Shown here: one piece after another, positions 22,654-32,196 of the stretch | How positions within the stretch are numbered: position 1 is the stretch's first letter | Layout of the letters: the number at the start of each line of letters is the position of its first letter | NCBI GenBank assembly: GCA_025363815.1 | Contig: JANYLB010000026.1 | Coordinates: 99,439-163,438, forward strand | Direction of reading: 5' to 3' | DNA: 64,000 bases | DNA from: Actinomycetes bacterium | GTDB lineage: Bacteria; Actinomycetota; Acidimicrobiia; IMCC26256; JANYLB01 | Notes under the pieces: generated by a model | The model's database searches: none | What the model was told of the DNA's origin: nothing | The model's input: the letters and a program-made list of their open reading frames with translations, nothing else | Made by a program: the position numbers and the translations under genes

Positions 22654-23538
22654 TCAGGCCTTACGGTCGGCAACGAGTCGCAGGATGCTCTCCCGCACGG
22701 CGCGGTCCGCAAGTGACAGGTGCGCGTCGCGTGCAGTCACGAGCGCCAGTCGGCGGGGTGGCATATCGGCCATGGGGAAGGTGCGCAGCCCCGCGAGTTC
22801 GGGCGGAATCGCGGTCTCGGGGAGCACCGACACCCCTCCGTGAGCGGCGACGAGGTCGGCGATGAGCCGAACCCCTTCGACCTCGACCGGAACCTCCAGC
22901 ACCACTCCCGCGGCGCGAGCCGCTGCTTCGATCTCGATCCGGAGCGGGTTGTTCGAGGGCGGGAGGACGAGCGGGAGCTCGGCGAGCGCGGCGATCGGCA
23001 CCGGCGGGGCCGGAAGCGGCGTGCCCCAAGGCGCGATGCCAACCAGCGACTCTTCGAGAAGGTGCTCGATGACGAGGTTCCGATCAACGATCGGCTCGGT
23101 CACCACCGCTTGCGCCAGCTCGTGGGCGAGCACCTCGGCCGCGAGTCGCTCCGAGGCCCCCTCGGTGATCCGCAACCGCACCCCGGGGGCTCGGGACCTG
23201 AGGTCGGTGACGAGTGCCGGGGCGATCCAACGGCTGGCTGTACCGACCGTGCCGAGCGTGGCCGTGCCCCGCTGGAGGCCCTGAAGCATCGAGAGGTCGT
23301 CGCGCAGGGCATCGAGCTCACGGTGAATCCGGCGGGCCCGTTCGATCACAGCCTGGCCGCATTCGGTGGGCCGAGCACCACGTCGGGTTCGGGTCAGCAG
23401 CTCGACGCCGAGCTCCTCCTCGAGCTGGCGCATCTGCTCCGACACGTTCGACTGGACGGTGCTCAATCTGTCGGCTGCGGCCGTGAAGGAGCCCTCTTCC
23501 TCGATCGCGACCAGGGTGTCGAGGTGACGAAGATCCAC
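22654..23538 (-). CDS. LysR-family transcriptional regulator
   Basis: The 294-residue protein starts at GTG 23538 with AGGAAGGG six bases before; a GTG six codons earlier is weaker. The N-terminal winged helix (MDLRHLDTLVAIEEEGSFTA, LSTVQSNVSEQM) is followed by the coiled linker and a periplasmic-binding-like effector domain (GTVGTASRWIAPALV). It is divergent from the whiB gene, and a 15-base LysR-type dyad (23609-23623) lies between. Classical LysR logic would have it regulate itself and the divergent gene. The effector is unknown. It converges with the PAP2-type gene. Confidence 0.9.
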   Translation of the reverse strand: MDLRHLDTLVAIEEEGSFTAAADRLSTVQSNVSEQMRQLEEELGVELLTRTRRGARPTECGQAVIERARRIHRELDALRDDLSMLQGLQRGTATLGTVGTASRWIAPALVTDLRSRAPGVRLRITEGASERLAAEVLAHELAQAVVTEPIVDRNLVIEHLLEESLVGIAPWGTPLPAPPVPIAALAELPLVLPPSNNPLRIEIEAAARAAGVVLEVPVEVEGVRLIADLVAAHGGVSVLPETAIPPELAGLRTFPMADMPPRRLALVTARDAHLSLADRAVRESILRLVADRKA

Positions 23539-23608
23539 AGATATCCCTTCCTGCACCTACCGGACTGACCACAGGTGGAGTCCCGAGGGCCCGTCCGGTG
23601 ATACTACT

Positions 23609-23623
23609 ATCTCTTTTGAAGAT
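23609..23623. promoter_or_regulatory. Putative LysR-type operator in the lysR/whiB intergenic region
   Basis: ATCTCTTTTGAAGAT is a 15-base dyad (ATCT/AGAT arms) fitting the T-N11-A LysR box, in the most A/T-rich part of the 247-base divergent region. The whiB side (23700-23775) is a pyrimidine-rich C/T track, and GGAGG at 23777-23781 is the whiB ribosome binding site. The assignment is inference. Confidence 0.4.
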
Positions 23624-23785
23624 GGAACCCATCGTTATGAACTGTTGGACAGATTACGCGCCACGGTGTTCGATAGTGGAGGTTGCAGGAATCGGGGGGT
23701 CGGTATCCCCCCACCGGCTCCCCGATCTCCTCCCACCCCTCTCTCCCACCCGCTCCTCCCACGGTGCCCCTTCCCGGAGGCTGTG

Positions 23786-24133
23786 ATGGCCGTAGAAAAC
23801 ATTTCGAGTCTCGTGTTCACCGGGCCCCTGGCCTGGACAGCTGACGCCTCCTGCGAGGGCGAGACGCCGCTGTATTTCGCTCCCCCTGGAGAGCGCCCCG
23901 AGGCACGGACCGTCCGTGAGACCCAGGCACGGGCGATCTGCCTCGCCTGCGCCGCGCTCGAGCCATGCCGCTCATGGGCTCGGGAACGGCGCGAGTACGG
24001 CTTCTGGGGCGGCGAGTCCGAAGAGGACCGCGCCGCAGCCGGCTTCAGGGTCGACATGCCGGTCGGACGGGTGGCTCGCTACCCGAAGGGCAACGGTCGC
24101 CCGGTGCAGCCCCGCGCTCCCCGCGTCGCCTGA
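23786..24133 (+). CDS. WhiB-family iron-sulfur transcription factor
   Basis: The 115-residue protein starts at ATG 23786 with GGAGG five bases upstream. It has the four cluster ligands Cys23, Cys52, Cys55 and Cys61 (CLACAALEPC) and the GFWGG turn at 72-76, followed by a basic C-terminal tail for DNA contact. WhiB proteins bind [4Fe-4S], sense redox state or NO, and act with the primary sigma factor; they are confined to actinobacteria and their phages. The WhiB1-7 subclass cannot be set here. It is divergent from a LysR gene. Confidence 0.92.
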   Translation: MAVENISSLVFTGPLAWTADASCEGETPLYFAPPGERPEARTVRETQARAICLACAALEPCRSWARERREYGFWGGESEEDRAAAGFRVDMPVGRVARYPKGNGRPVQPRAPRVA

Positions 24134-24200
24134 GCGTCTTCTCGCTCGCATAGTCTCCGATCTGCAGTCCGGCCTCCTCGGCGTTCGGCGGAAGGGACTC

Positions 24201-25250
24201 ATGGCCGACGACCTAGACGGCATCGATCTCGACAGGCTTCGCCCGTACTTCGCCCGGCACGTCCCCGGCGCCACCGACCGTCCGCTCACCGCGGAGTTGA
24301 TCGCAGGCGGGCGGTCGAACCTCACCTACGGCGTCTCCGACGGCGAGCACGAGTGGGTCTTGCGCCGGCCGCCGCTCGGTCACATCTTGCCCACCGCACA
24401 CGACATGGGTCGAGAGTTCCGGGTGCTCGACGCCCTCGCGCAGACCGACGTTCCCGTGCCCCGGGTGTTCGCGTTCTGCGACGACCCCGAGGTGAACGGC
24501 TCGTCGTTCTACGTCATGGAACGGGTCGACGGCGTGATCCTGCGCGACAGCACCGGCATCGCCGCGCTTAGCCCTGACGCGGCCCGGGCCTGCTCAGAGG
24601 AGCTGGTCGACGTGCTCGCGAGCATCCACGCTGTCGACTACGAAGCCGTCGGGCTCGGTGAGTTCGGCCGACCGGAAGGTTTCCTGGAACGCCAGATCCG
24701 ACGTTGGGGCGAGCAATGGGAGCGCTCGAAGACGCGCGACCAGCGTGGCGTTGACGAGCTTGGCCGACGTTTGCAGGCCGCGCTCCCCAAGTCGGGATCT
24801 CCCTCGATCGTGCATGGTGACTATCGGCTCGACAACACGATGCTCGCACCCGATGATCTCGGCACCGTTGTCGCAGTGCTCGACTGGGAGATGTCGACCC
24901 TCGGCGACCCGCTCGCCGACCTCGGACTGTTTCTCTTGTACTGGGGCAGCCCCGATGCCCAGAACGTCGCGACCGGTGAACCCATGGGCACGCGTCCCGG
25001 GTTCCTGTCCCGCGACGAGGTCGTCGCGCGCTACGCCGCACGCAGCGGCCGAAACGTCGACCAACTCGACTGGTACCTCGTCTTCGCGTCCTACAAGCTC
25101 GCGATCATCGTCGAAGGCATCAACGCGCGAATCCGGATGGGCAATACGCTGGGTGAGGGCTACACCGAGTCCGACGCGCTCGTGACCGCGCTGATCGAAG
25201 GCGCGCTTGACGAGGCAAACCGGTCGTCGATCCGGGCGCTGCAAGGCTGA
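24201..25250 (+). CDS. Aminoglycoside-phosphotransferase-fold kinase (FadE36/ACAD10-like)
   Basis: The 349-residue protein starts at ATG 24201. It has the APH/choline-kinase fold with the catalytic motif HGDYRLDN at 205-212 and the metal-binding DWE at 228-230; the ATP side shows ELIAGGRSNLTYGV and WVLRRPP. This subfamily sits with acyl-CoA dehydrogenases and, in ACAD10/11, phosphorylates 4-hydroxyacyl-CoA. M. tuberculosis FadE36 is of the same type. A substrate linked to acyl-CoA is therefore more likely than an antibiotic. It stands between whiB and a PAC2 gene. Confidence 0.85.
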   Translation: MADDLDGIDLDRLRPYFARHVPGATDRPLTAELIAGGRSNLTYGVSDGEHEWVLRRPPLGHILPTAHDMGREFRVLDALAQTDVPVPRVFAFCDDPEVNGSSFYVMERVDGVILRDSTGIAALSPDAARACSEELVDVLASIHAVDYEAVGLGEFGRPEGFLERQIRRWGEQWERSKTRDQRGVDELGRRLQAALPKSGSPSIVHGDYRLDNTMLAPDDLGTVVAVLDWEMSTLGDPLADLGLFLLYWGSPDAQNVATGEPMGTRPGFLSRDEVVARYAARSGRNVDQLDWYLVFASYKLAIIVEGINARIRMGNTLGEGYTESDALVTALIEGALDEANRSSIRALQG

Positions 25251-25278
25251 CGGGCTCGCTCGGTACCATCTCGGTGCC

Positions 25279-26154
25279 GTGAACACCGAACTGATCTGGG
25301 AAAACCACCCCAAGTTGCATCGCCCCGTCCTCGTGGCCGGATTCAAGGGCTGGAACGACGCCGCCGACTCGGCTTCCGCCGCCGTCGACTGGCTGGCGAC
25401 GAACCTCGCGGGTCGGCCTTTCGCTCACATCGATCCCGAGCGGTACTACGACTTCCAGACGACTCGACCGCACGTGTCGGTGCGCGACGGCGTGACCGAG
25501 CGGATCACCTGGCCCACCAATGAATTCTCGGCAGCAACCGGTACGACCTCTAACCACGACTTCATCATTCTGCGCGGCGTCGAGCCGCACTTCGGATGGA
25601 AAACCTTCTGCGAGGCGGTGGTACTCGTCGCGCGAGCAAACGCATGTGAGCTCGTAGTGACTTTTGGCGCTCTTCTCGCCGATGTGCCGCACACCCGCAT
25701 TCCCACGATCACGGGTACCGCCACCGATCCCGACCTCATCGCCCGGCTCGGACTCGAACGATCGCGCTACGAGGGACCAACCGGGATCGTCGGCGTGCTG
25801 CACGACGTGTGCGCACGCGCCGGTCTCGTGTCGGCCTCCCTGTGGGCCCCCGTGCCACACTATGTCGCCTCGGCTCCCGATCCGATGGCCAGTCGTGAGC
25901 TCGTGTCACGGTTCGCACAGCTAACCGGCCTCGACATCGATCTCACCGAGCTCGACCTTGCAGCAGAGGGTTGGCGCAACCGCGTAAGCGCGGCGGTCGT
26001 CGGCGACTCCGACACCGCGGCCTACGTCGAGGAGCTCGAGGGTCGCTTCGACGCCGAGATTTCCGAGCCCGGCCTGGGGAACCTGCCGACAGGTGACGAT
26101 CTCGCCGCCGAGCTGGAGCGCTACCTACGCGAGCAACGCGACGACGAGAAGTAG
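25279..26154 (+). CDS. PAC2-family protein
   Basis: The 291-residue protein starts at GTG 25279. It matches the PAC2 (proteasome assembly chaperone 2) family common in actinobacteria: LVAGFKGWNDAADSASAAV at the start, a middle LVVTFGALLADVPHTR and IVGVLHDVCARAGL, and a C-terminal acidic helix. The function of bacterial PAC2 proteins is not settled. It follows the kinase gene by 28 bases and may be co-transcribed with it. Confidence 0.85.
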   Translation: MNTELIWENHPKLHRPVLVAGFKGWNDAADSASAAVDWLATNLAGRPFAHIDPERYYDFQTTRPHVSVRDGVTERITWPTNEFSAATGTTSNHDFIILRGVEPHFGWKTFCEAVVLVARANACELVVTFGALLADVPHTRIPTITGTATDPDLIARLGLERSRYEGPTGIVGVLHDVCARAGLVSASLWAPVPHYVASAPDPMASRELVSRFAQLTGLDIDLTELDLAAEGWRNRVSAAVVGDSDTAAYVEELEGRFDAEISEPGLGNLPTGDDLAAELERYLREQRDDEK

Positions 26155-26190
26155 GCCGTGCGCACCAACGAACCTGGAGATCCGGGCCGC

Positions 26191-27531
26191 TCAGGTCAGG
26201 AACTCTTGCGCGAGCGCGATCCAGAGCTCAGTCGAGAGCCGCAACGACTCCTGATCAACGCGTTCGTCGTTGCCGTGGAACATCGAGGCGTAGTCCTCGA
26301 ACTTCAGGCGTTCGCTGAACAGCCCGAAGCCATAGCCGACCGATCCGGCGCGCCGAAAGTACCGGTTGTCGGTGCCGCCGACCATCATGAACGGCACCAG
26401 CGCGGAATTCTCGCAGAGCCGGCCGGTGACCCGCGACATCGCGTCCCAGAGCGGGGTGTCGGTGTCGGACCTCGTCGACGGGTCATCGTTCGACCAGATG
26501 TCGACGCGATCCGCGAGATCGCCGATCGCCTCGACGATCATCGCGTGTACCTCGTCACCCGGCTGACCCGGCAGCGTGCGGATGTCGACGTCGAGCTCCA
26601 CGGTGTCGGGGATGACGTTTGTCTTCGTCCCCCCGTGCGCGACATTCGGCGAGAACGTGGTGTGCGTGCACGCGTGAGCGAGACGCGAGAAACCGACCGG
26701 CAGGGTCTCGATGAACGCGTCGAAACCTTCGGGGTCGAGCAACCCTTGCGTGAGCTCCGCCGGAAACCGCATGCCCTCGACGAACGCTGTCCACGTTCCC
26801 GCGAGGCGCGGCGGTGGCTTGTACCCGGCGATGCGGCGCACAACCTCCGACGCCGTCACCAACGCGTTGTCGGTGCGGAAAGGCTGTGATCCGTGGCCGG
26901 GCGTGCCGTGCACGGTGAGCTTCGACCAGTAGGTGCCCTTCTCCTCGATCATCACCGGAAGCCGGGGGCCGTCGGGACTCGGCATCTGGAACCCACCCGA
27001 TTCCGTCAGCACGTAGTCGGCCTTGACCGCATCGAGCTCGTGCTCGGTGAGCCAGCTCGCGCCCCAGGTCCCGAGCGCCTCCTCGTCGGCGACGGCCAGG
27101 TAGATGAGCGTGCCCTTGGGCGTGAAGCCGCTGTCGGCCAACCTCCGGAACGCAACCGCCATCGAGCTGGTGAGGTTGAGCATGTCGACCGCGCCGCGAC
27201 CCCACACCTGGCCGTCGAAGATCTCAGCCGCGAACGGGTCCCGGCTCCAACCCTGCGGGTTCACCGGCACGACATCGGTATGGCCCATGATCATCAGCGT
27301 CGGTGCATCCGGATCGGAACCCTCGATTCGCGCCAGCAGACTCTTGCGGCCGGCTCTCGGCTCGTAGATCTCCATGTCGAGACCGGTCGACCCGAGATAC
27401 TGCGCAAGGGTGTCGACGCTGCGCGACTCGTTGCCCGACTCGAGGGAGCCGTCGTTCACGCATTCGTTGCGAATGAGGTGCTGGAGGAGGTCGGTGACCT
27501 CGTCGGTCAGCGCGGTCTGCTCGTCTGCCAC
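26191..27531 (-). CDS. M20-family metallohydrolase (peptidase/deacylase)
   Basis: The 446-residue protein has the two-metal site of the M20 family: MGHTDVVPV (84-86 HTD), GRGAVDM (112-118), and the general-base ADEE near 148-151. The inserted dimerisation domain starts near YWSKLTVHGTPGHGS. Family enzymes hydrolyse peptides, acyl-amino acids or carbamoyl groups (ArgE, DapE, carboxypeptidase G2). The sequence is closest in feel to the M20/M25/M40 aminoacylase-like group. It is followed at 20 bases by the metallo-beta-lactamase gene in the same direction. Confidence 0.9.
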   Translation of the reverse strand: MADEQTALTDEVTDLLQHLIRNECVNDGSLESGNESRSVDTLAQYLGSTGLDMEIYEPRAGRKSLLARIEGSDPDAPTLMIMGHTDVVPVNPQGWSRDPFAAEIFDGQVWGRGAVDMLNLTSSMAVAFRRLADSGFTPKGTLIYLAVADEEALGTWGASWLTEHELDAVKADYVLTESGGFQMPSPDGPRLPVMIEEKGTYWSKLTVHGTPGHGSQPFRTDNALVTASEVVRRIAGYKPPPRLAGTWTAFVEGMRFPAELTQGLLDPEGFDAFIETLPVGFSRLAHACTHTTFSPNVAHGGTKTNVIPDTVELDVDIRTLPGQPGDEVHAMIVEAIGDLADRVDIWSNDDPSTRSDTDTPLWDAMSRVTGRLCENSALVPFMMVGGTDNRYFRRAGSVGYGFGLFSERLKFEDYASMFHGNDERVDQESLRLSTELWIALAQEFLT

Positions 27532-27551
27532 TACCGCAAGCTACCGCGCTG

Positions 27552-28745
27552 TCAACCGCCCGGCAGCGGCGCGACGCGGTACACTAGGCGATCGCCTTCG
27601 TTCCACCGCTCGATCTGACCGGCCCGGGCGAGGTGCTCGACGTGAGCGAACGTCTCGCTCTCGGCCATTACGCCCCAATGCCGCTGCGGGAACAACTCGT
27701 GGGAGAGCTCGACGACACCCGCCGGTCCTATCGCGAGCGAGACCGCACGGAGCGCCTCGGTGCGCTCGGCGTGATGCTCTTTGATCGCGTCGACCCGGCC
27801 GGGAACGTCATCGAACGGGTGACCATGGGCAGGGAGCCCGAGCTTCACCCCGTCGAGCTGGGCAACGAGGTCAAGGGTGGCGAGGTACGAATGCAGCGCG
27901 TCTCCGTTCGCCGAACCTGCGATGTGCGGCGTGATCGTCGGCAGCACGTGGTCGCCGGACAGCAGCACGCCGTGCTCGGGGTCATAGAGACATAGATGAT
28001 CGAGTGTGTGGCCGGGAGTGTGCACCGCGAACCAGTCGCGACCTGCGAGCCGAATCGACGAACCGTGGCGAACGCGACGCGTCGGTTCGGGCGGGCGGTA
28101 CACGAGCCGCATGGCGCGGATCATGACCCGTCGCTTGAGTGACGGCATGGGGTGGGTGCTCCCTCCCCACGGTGTCGGGCCTCCCCACGGCACCGACTGC
28201 CGCTGGTCCTCGACGGTGAACTCGTCGAAGTCACCGGCGAGCGCCGGGAGCTCCTCGAACGACGGGCCCGTGTACGCCGCCGCTTCGTCGATCGCTTCCT
28301 GCTCGAGCCGCTCGGCATCGATCGTCGACAGGGTCTGGCTGCGCCGATCGAGCGACCACGTGGTGAACGCCTTGTGCGTGATCAGCTCCGCGCCGGTCTC
28401 GTGCTTGATGCGTCCTGCGCCGCCGAAGTGATCGGGGTGCGAATGCGTGACGATGACGGTGTGGATGTCTTTCAGGCGTAAGCCTGCGGTCGCGAGACGT
28501 GACTTGAGCGCCTTCCACGACTTCGGGCCCGGCAAACCCGGATCGACGACGGCGAGACCCTTGTCATCGATGAGGCCGTACATGTTCACGTGGCCGAGGC
28601 CGGGCATCCAGATCGGAAGCTGCATCCGCAGGACACCGGGCGCGACTTCGGTGACCTCCTCGGAGGCCTTCTCCTGCTCTTGCTTCTTTGGTCGGGCCCT
28701 GGACGCCCCAGCAGGGTCGCCCGGCCGACGCACCACGTCGGTCAC
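27552..28745 (-). CDS. Metallo-beta-lactamase-fold hydrolase
   Basis: The 397-residue protein has the MBL zinc motif HSHPDH at 101-106. The segments VNMYGLIDDKGLAVVDPGLPG and HTPGHTLDHLCLYDPE with GDHVLP, and a C-terminal winged-helix-like part (HVEHLARAGQIERWNEGD), match LACTB2-type MBL proteins. A lysine/glutamate-rich N-terminal stretch (res 15-32) precedes the domain and looks disordered. Possible activities are thioesterase, glyoxalase II or RNase-like. It precedes the M20 gene and follows the amidase gene, all on the minus strand. Confidence 0.87.
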   Translation of the reverse strand: MTDVVRRPGDPAGASRARPKKQEQEKASEEVTEVAPGVLRMQLPIWMPGLGHVNMYGLIDDKGLAVVDPGLPGPKSWKALKSRLATAGLRLKDIHTVIVTHSHPDHFGGAGRIKHETGAELITHKAFTTWSLDRRSQTLSTIDAERLEQEAIDEAAAYTGPSFEELPALAGDFDEFTVEDQRQSVPWGGPTPWGGSTHPMPSLKRRVMIRAMRLVYRPPEPTRRVRHGSSIRLAGRDWFAVHTPGHTLDHLCLYDPEHGVLLSGDHVLPTITPHIAGSANGDALHSYLATLDLVAQLDGVKLGLPAHGHPFDDVPGRVDAIKEHHAERTEALRAVSLAIGPAGVVELSHELFPQRHWGVMAESETFAHVEHLARAGQIERWNEGDRLVYRVAPLPGG

Positions 28746-28778
28746 GGCTCCGATCTTACCGGACCTCCGCGAGCGGAA

Positions 28779-30194
28779 TCAGGGGGCGAGCTTCGGCCAT
28801 GGGCGGGCCTGCTCGAGCACCGCCGCGCACGCCACGGTCAGGTCGTCTTCCAGCCGCCGGGCGACCGCTTGCAGACCTACGGGCATACCGCCGACCAGAC
28901 CGGCCGGAATGCTGAAGCCGGGCTGACCGGTCATGTTGAACGGCGCGGTGAAAGCCGCCGACAGGATCATCAGGTCGACCTCGCGACCGTCGACCTCGCC
29001 CGACAACACACCCTCGGCCGCAAACGCGGTCGTGGCGGTGGTGGGGGTGAGCAGGATGTCGACCTGGGAGAAGACCTCGGCCGTCGCGAGCAGCAGCTCG
29101 TGGCGCTTGCGGACGGCCGCTCCTAGATGGCGGGCCCGGAGATGGGGCATGCCCTCGATCGATGTCCGCGCGAGAAAGTCGAGCTCGTCTTCGCGACCCT
29201 GCGCGTTTTCCAGATGCCAAGCGGCCATGTTCGGTGCGCTGAGCAGACCCCACGATCGACCGGGCTTAGGCAGAACGACATCGATGTCGACGCGCTGCAG
29301 GCCGGCCGCGTCGATCAACACCTCGGCCGCTTCCCGCACGACCTTCTCAACCTCGGGATCGACCACGCCATAGCCCAGCGTCGACGACCATGCGACCCGC
29401 TTGCCCCGTAACCGGGCCGCCGGATCCCCCGAGGTGACGATCGGCTCGTAGGGATCCGGTTTCGGTAGCGAAGTCGGGTCGGTGAGCGTCGGACCGGCGG
29501 TGACGTCGATGTAACGCGCCGCGTCGCGCACCGAGCGGACCATAGGCCCCGGAACCGAGGTGAGGCCGGAGTCGAACGCTTCGTCGGGACCGTCGCCGAC
29601 GCGCCCGAAGGTCGTCTTGAACCCGGGGAGGCCGGTGTACGAAGACGGGATCCGGATCGAGCCGCCACCGTCGCTTCCGGTGCAGAACGGCAACATCCCG
29701 GCTGAGACCGACGCGGCCGATCCGCCCGACGAACCACCGGGGGTGCGGGCGGGATTCCACGGGTTCCGAGTGACACCGTGAAGCGGCGAGTTGGTGAAGC
29801 TGGGGATCCCGAACTCGGGTGCGGTGGTCAGCCCGACGATGACAGCACCCGCGCCGCGAAGTCGCGCCACCTCGGTGCAGTCGCGCGCCGCGATCTTGTC
29901 TCGGTAGAGCATCGACGCGTGGGTGTCGGGCATGCCTTCGGCCTGTGCGAGCTCCTTCACCCCCAGCGGGACGCCCGCGAACGGTCCCGGGTCACCACCG
30001 GCGGCGACATCACGGTCGATCTCGACCGCTCGCGATCGCGCAGAATCAGCATCGAGGTAGGCGATCGCATTGAGCATCGGATCGAGCTTCTCGATGCGCG
30101 CCAGGTGTACGTCGAGCAACTCCACCGCGGAGACCGCACCCGACCGGACATCATCGGCTAACTCCCACGCGTCGCGTTCCCAGAGCTCTGTCAC
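28779..30194 (-). CDS. Amidase-signature-family amidase
   Basis: The 471-residue protein carries the Ser-Ser-Lys catalytic triad: Lys80 (GVPLGVKELA), cis-Ser155 in GGSSGGSA and nucleophile Ser179 in GSDGGGSIRIPSS, the 24-residue step seen in the family. It hydrolyses carboxamides; the specific substrate is unknown, and GatA is unlikely because no gatB/gatC are near. The GTG start overlaps the stop of the acyltransferase gene (GTGA), so the two are translationally coupled. Confidence 0.9.
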   Translation of the reverse strand: MTELWERDAWELADDVRSGAVSAVELLDVHLARIEKLDPMLNAIAYLDADSARSRAVEIDRDVAAGGDPGPFAGVPLGVKELAQAEGMPDTHASMLYRDKIAARDCTEVARLRGAGAVIVGLTTAPEFGIPSFTNSPLHGVTRNPWNPARTPGGSSGGSAASVSAGMLPFCTGSDGGGSIRIPSSYTGLPGFKTTFGRVGDGPDEAFDSGLTSVPGPMVRSVRDAARYIDVTAGPTLTDPTSLPKPDPYEPIVTSGDPAARLRGKRVAWSSTLGYGVVDPEVEKVVREAAEVLIDAAGLQRVDIDVVLPKPGRSWGLLSAPNMAAWHLENAQGREDELDFLARTSIEGMPHLRARHLGAAVRKRHELLLATAEVFSQVDILLTPTTATTAFAAEGVLSGEVDGREVDLMILSAAFTAPFNMTGQPGFSIPAGLVGGMPVGLQAVARRLEDDLTVACAAVLEQARPWPKLAP

Positions 30195-31615
30195 TCGTCC
30201 CCTTTTGCTGTGTTCTCTTCGGCCAACTTCTCGAGCACCGCGAACGATTCTTCGATCGCGCTCGCGAGAACGGCCAGGTCGGCCACGGCATCGCGGTCGG
30301 CGAACAGCCCGAAGTGCAACTGGCCGCAGTAGGAAAGTATCCCGACAACCACCGAGGTGTTCTTCGACAGGGGGACCACCGGGTACGCCTCGAGCATGCG
30401 ACCACCCATGCAGTAGAGCGGTACCTGCGGTCCGGGAACGTTCGTGATGATCAGGTTGAAGAACGGCTGATGGTGCGCGGCTCGGGCCGCGAGACCGAGC
30501 AACGTTGGTGCCGCATACTCGGTTAGATCGACCAAGAACGCCGCGCCTACCGCCTGCTCGCGTTCCTTCAGATGCTCGGTCGTCACCCGGATTGCATCGA
30601 GCCGCGCCGAAGGATCGGGTTCCCCGACCGGAAGTGAGACGAACATCGCCGAGACGCGGTTCCCAAGCGCCAGGTGCTCCTGCTCGTCACGCACCGAGAC
30701 GGGGCACAGCACCTTGAGCGTAAGACCGTCTACGGGTTCGCCCCGAGATTCGAGTAGGCCACGCAGTCCACCGGCAACACCGGCGAGCACGACGTCATTC
30801 ACGGTCCCGCCGAGCGCGCGTCGAACGACCTTCACACTGTCGAGCGAGATCTTGACCGTGTCGAACCGGCGATTGCGACCAACCGGCGTGTTGAGTGAGG
30901 TACGCGGTGCGACCATCTTTCGATCAACCATCGACTGCACCGAGCGCACGATCCGTCCCGCGCTGGCCACGGCGCGACGGGGCCCGCGCACGGCCGCGCG
31001 CGCAGTGCGCACCATCTCGGCCGGCTGCGTCGCTCGCTCCAGCAGCGAATCGGAGAGGAGGCGGGCCGATGTGGGCGAAGGGGCCGCCACCCACGACGGA
31101 GTGTCGACCGGCATCGGGTCGGGCGTGAAGTCGAGGAGCACGGTGGCGACGTCGACACCCGACACACCGTCGACCAGCGCATGGTGCGTCTTTTGAATCA
31201 AACCGACGTGATCGCCGTCCAGGCCCTCTACGAACCACAGCTCCCACAGAGGGCGGGTACGGTCGAGCAACCCGGCCTGGATCCGCGAACACAGCGTAAG
31301 CAGCTGGTCACGCGATCCCGGGTTGGGGAGGGCGGTGAGCCGCACGTGGTAAGAGATGTCGAAGTGAGCGTCGTCGACCCAGATCGGGCGACCCTGGCCG
31401 AGTGGCACGTCCATCAACCGGCGACGGAAGCGCGGAATGAGGTGGAGCCGCGAGCTTACGAGCTCCCGGGCATCGGCGAGGCGGAACCGGCCGGTCTCGT
31501 CGAAGAACGACTCGCCTTCGAACACGGTCATTGCGCCGACATGCATCGGCGTCTCGAGTCGTTCGAGGTGGAGAAAGCTCGCGTCGAGCGCACCGAGTCG
31601 GTCGTAGTTCCCCAC
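30191..31615 (-). CDS. Wax ester synthase/diacylglycerol acyltransferase (WS/DGAT)
   Basis: The 474-residue protein starts at GTG 31615; the frame continues to 31750 without family similarity. The active-site HHALVDG is at 144-150, the start MGNYDRLGALDASFLHLE is typical, and the C-terminal region has LNTPVGRNRRF and ITNVPGP, all WS/DGAT signatures. It esterifies diacylglycerol or fatty alcohols with acyl-CoA, making storage lipid at the inner membrane surface. Such enzymes are abundant in lipid-storing actinobacteria. It is translationally coupled to the amidase gene. Confidence 0.93.
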   Translation of the reverse strand: MGNYDRLGALDASFLHLERLETPMHVGAMTVFEGESFFDETGRFRLADARELVSSRLHLIPRFRRRLMDVPLGQGRPIWVDDAHFDISYHVRLTALPNPGSRDQLLTLCSRIQAGLLDRTRPLWELWFVEGLDGDHVGLIQKTHHALVDGVSGVDVATVLLDFTPDPMPVDTPSWVAAPSPTSARLLSDSLLERATQPAEMVRTARAAVRGPRRAVASAGRIVRSVQSMVDRKMVAPRTSLNTPVGRNRRFDTVKISLDSVKVVRRALGGTVNDVVLAGVAGGLRGLLESRGEPVDGLTLKVLCPVSVRDEQEHLALGNRVSAMFVSLPVGEPDPSARLDAIRVTTEHLKEREQAVGAAFLVDLTEYAAPTLLGLAARAAHHQPFFNLIITNVPGPQVPLYCMGGRMLEAYPVVPLSKNTSVVVGILSYCGQLHFGLFADRDAVADLAVLASAIEESFAVLEKLAEENTAKGDE

Positions 31616-31679
31616 ACCCCGATCGTAGGGGGGCCGTGACGACCGGGCCAGAGTGGCGTCTTCGTCAGTGGCGCCTTCG

Positions 31680-32138
31680 TCAGGGTTGGGCGCAGCTGCG
31701 CATGCCGTAACCCTTCGCGAAGCGATCGGCATCGCCCCTGATTTGGTCACCTAGATGATTCGCCCTGGCGGCCACCTGCACGTCGTTCTTCGCGATCGCC
31801 CTGCGGGACACCTCGCCCTGGTCGAGCGCGAGGCCGATCTGGGTCAGCCATCGTCCGAAGTCGCCGACGGCCCGCCGAGGCGGCACCAGCGAGCGCAGCC
31901 GGCGCAGCTCCGCGCGCTGCCCAACGAGCAACTTGGCGAGAGCGGCGGCCGTAGCGGTCGCATCGAGCGGGTCGGGCCGGTACATCCCGGCGATTGTCCC
32001 ATTCGTCTTTGTACAGATCGCGTCGGCTTCACGAACGAGCTGTGCCTTGGTCAGGTTGGCGATCCCGCTCCCGGAACACGCGGCCGTGAGCGTCGTGACG
32101 AGCACAAAGCTGGTCAGAACCCGGGATCGAGATTTCAC
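31680..32138 (-). CDS. Putative lipoprotein of unknown function
   Basis: The 152-residue protein starts at GTG 32138. A basic start and hydrophobic stretch (SRVLTSFVLVTTLT) lead to a lipobox-like TAAC, after which the protein is helical (LTKAQLVREADAICTKTNG, AELRRLRSLVPP). One further cysteine pair could form (ICTK and MRSCAQP). Similar small helical lipoproteins are common in actinobacteria. No function is known. It starts 58 bases from the divergent gene at 32197. Confidence 0.65.
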   Translation of the reverse strand: MKSRSRVLTSFVLVTTLTAACSGSGIANLTKAQLVREADAICTKTNGTIAGMYRPDPLDATATAAALAKLLVGQRAELRRLRSLVPPRRAVGDFGRWLTQIGLALDQGEVSRRAIAKNDVQVAARANHLGDQIRGDADRFAKGYGMRSCAQP

Positions 32139-32196
32139 TGGTTTTGAAGGTAGCCGAGCGGCCGGTGCGAGGACAGATCCACCTACTCTGTCGGGA

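Noticed and set aside
30191..31750. An upstream start for the WS/DGAT gene.
   Set aside because: The extra 45 residues are not conserved. The typical MGNYDRLGALDASF start lies at 31615.
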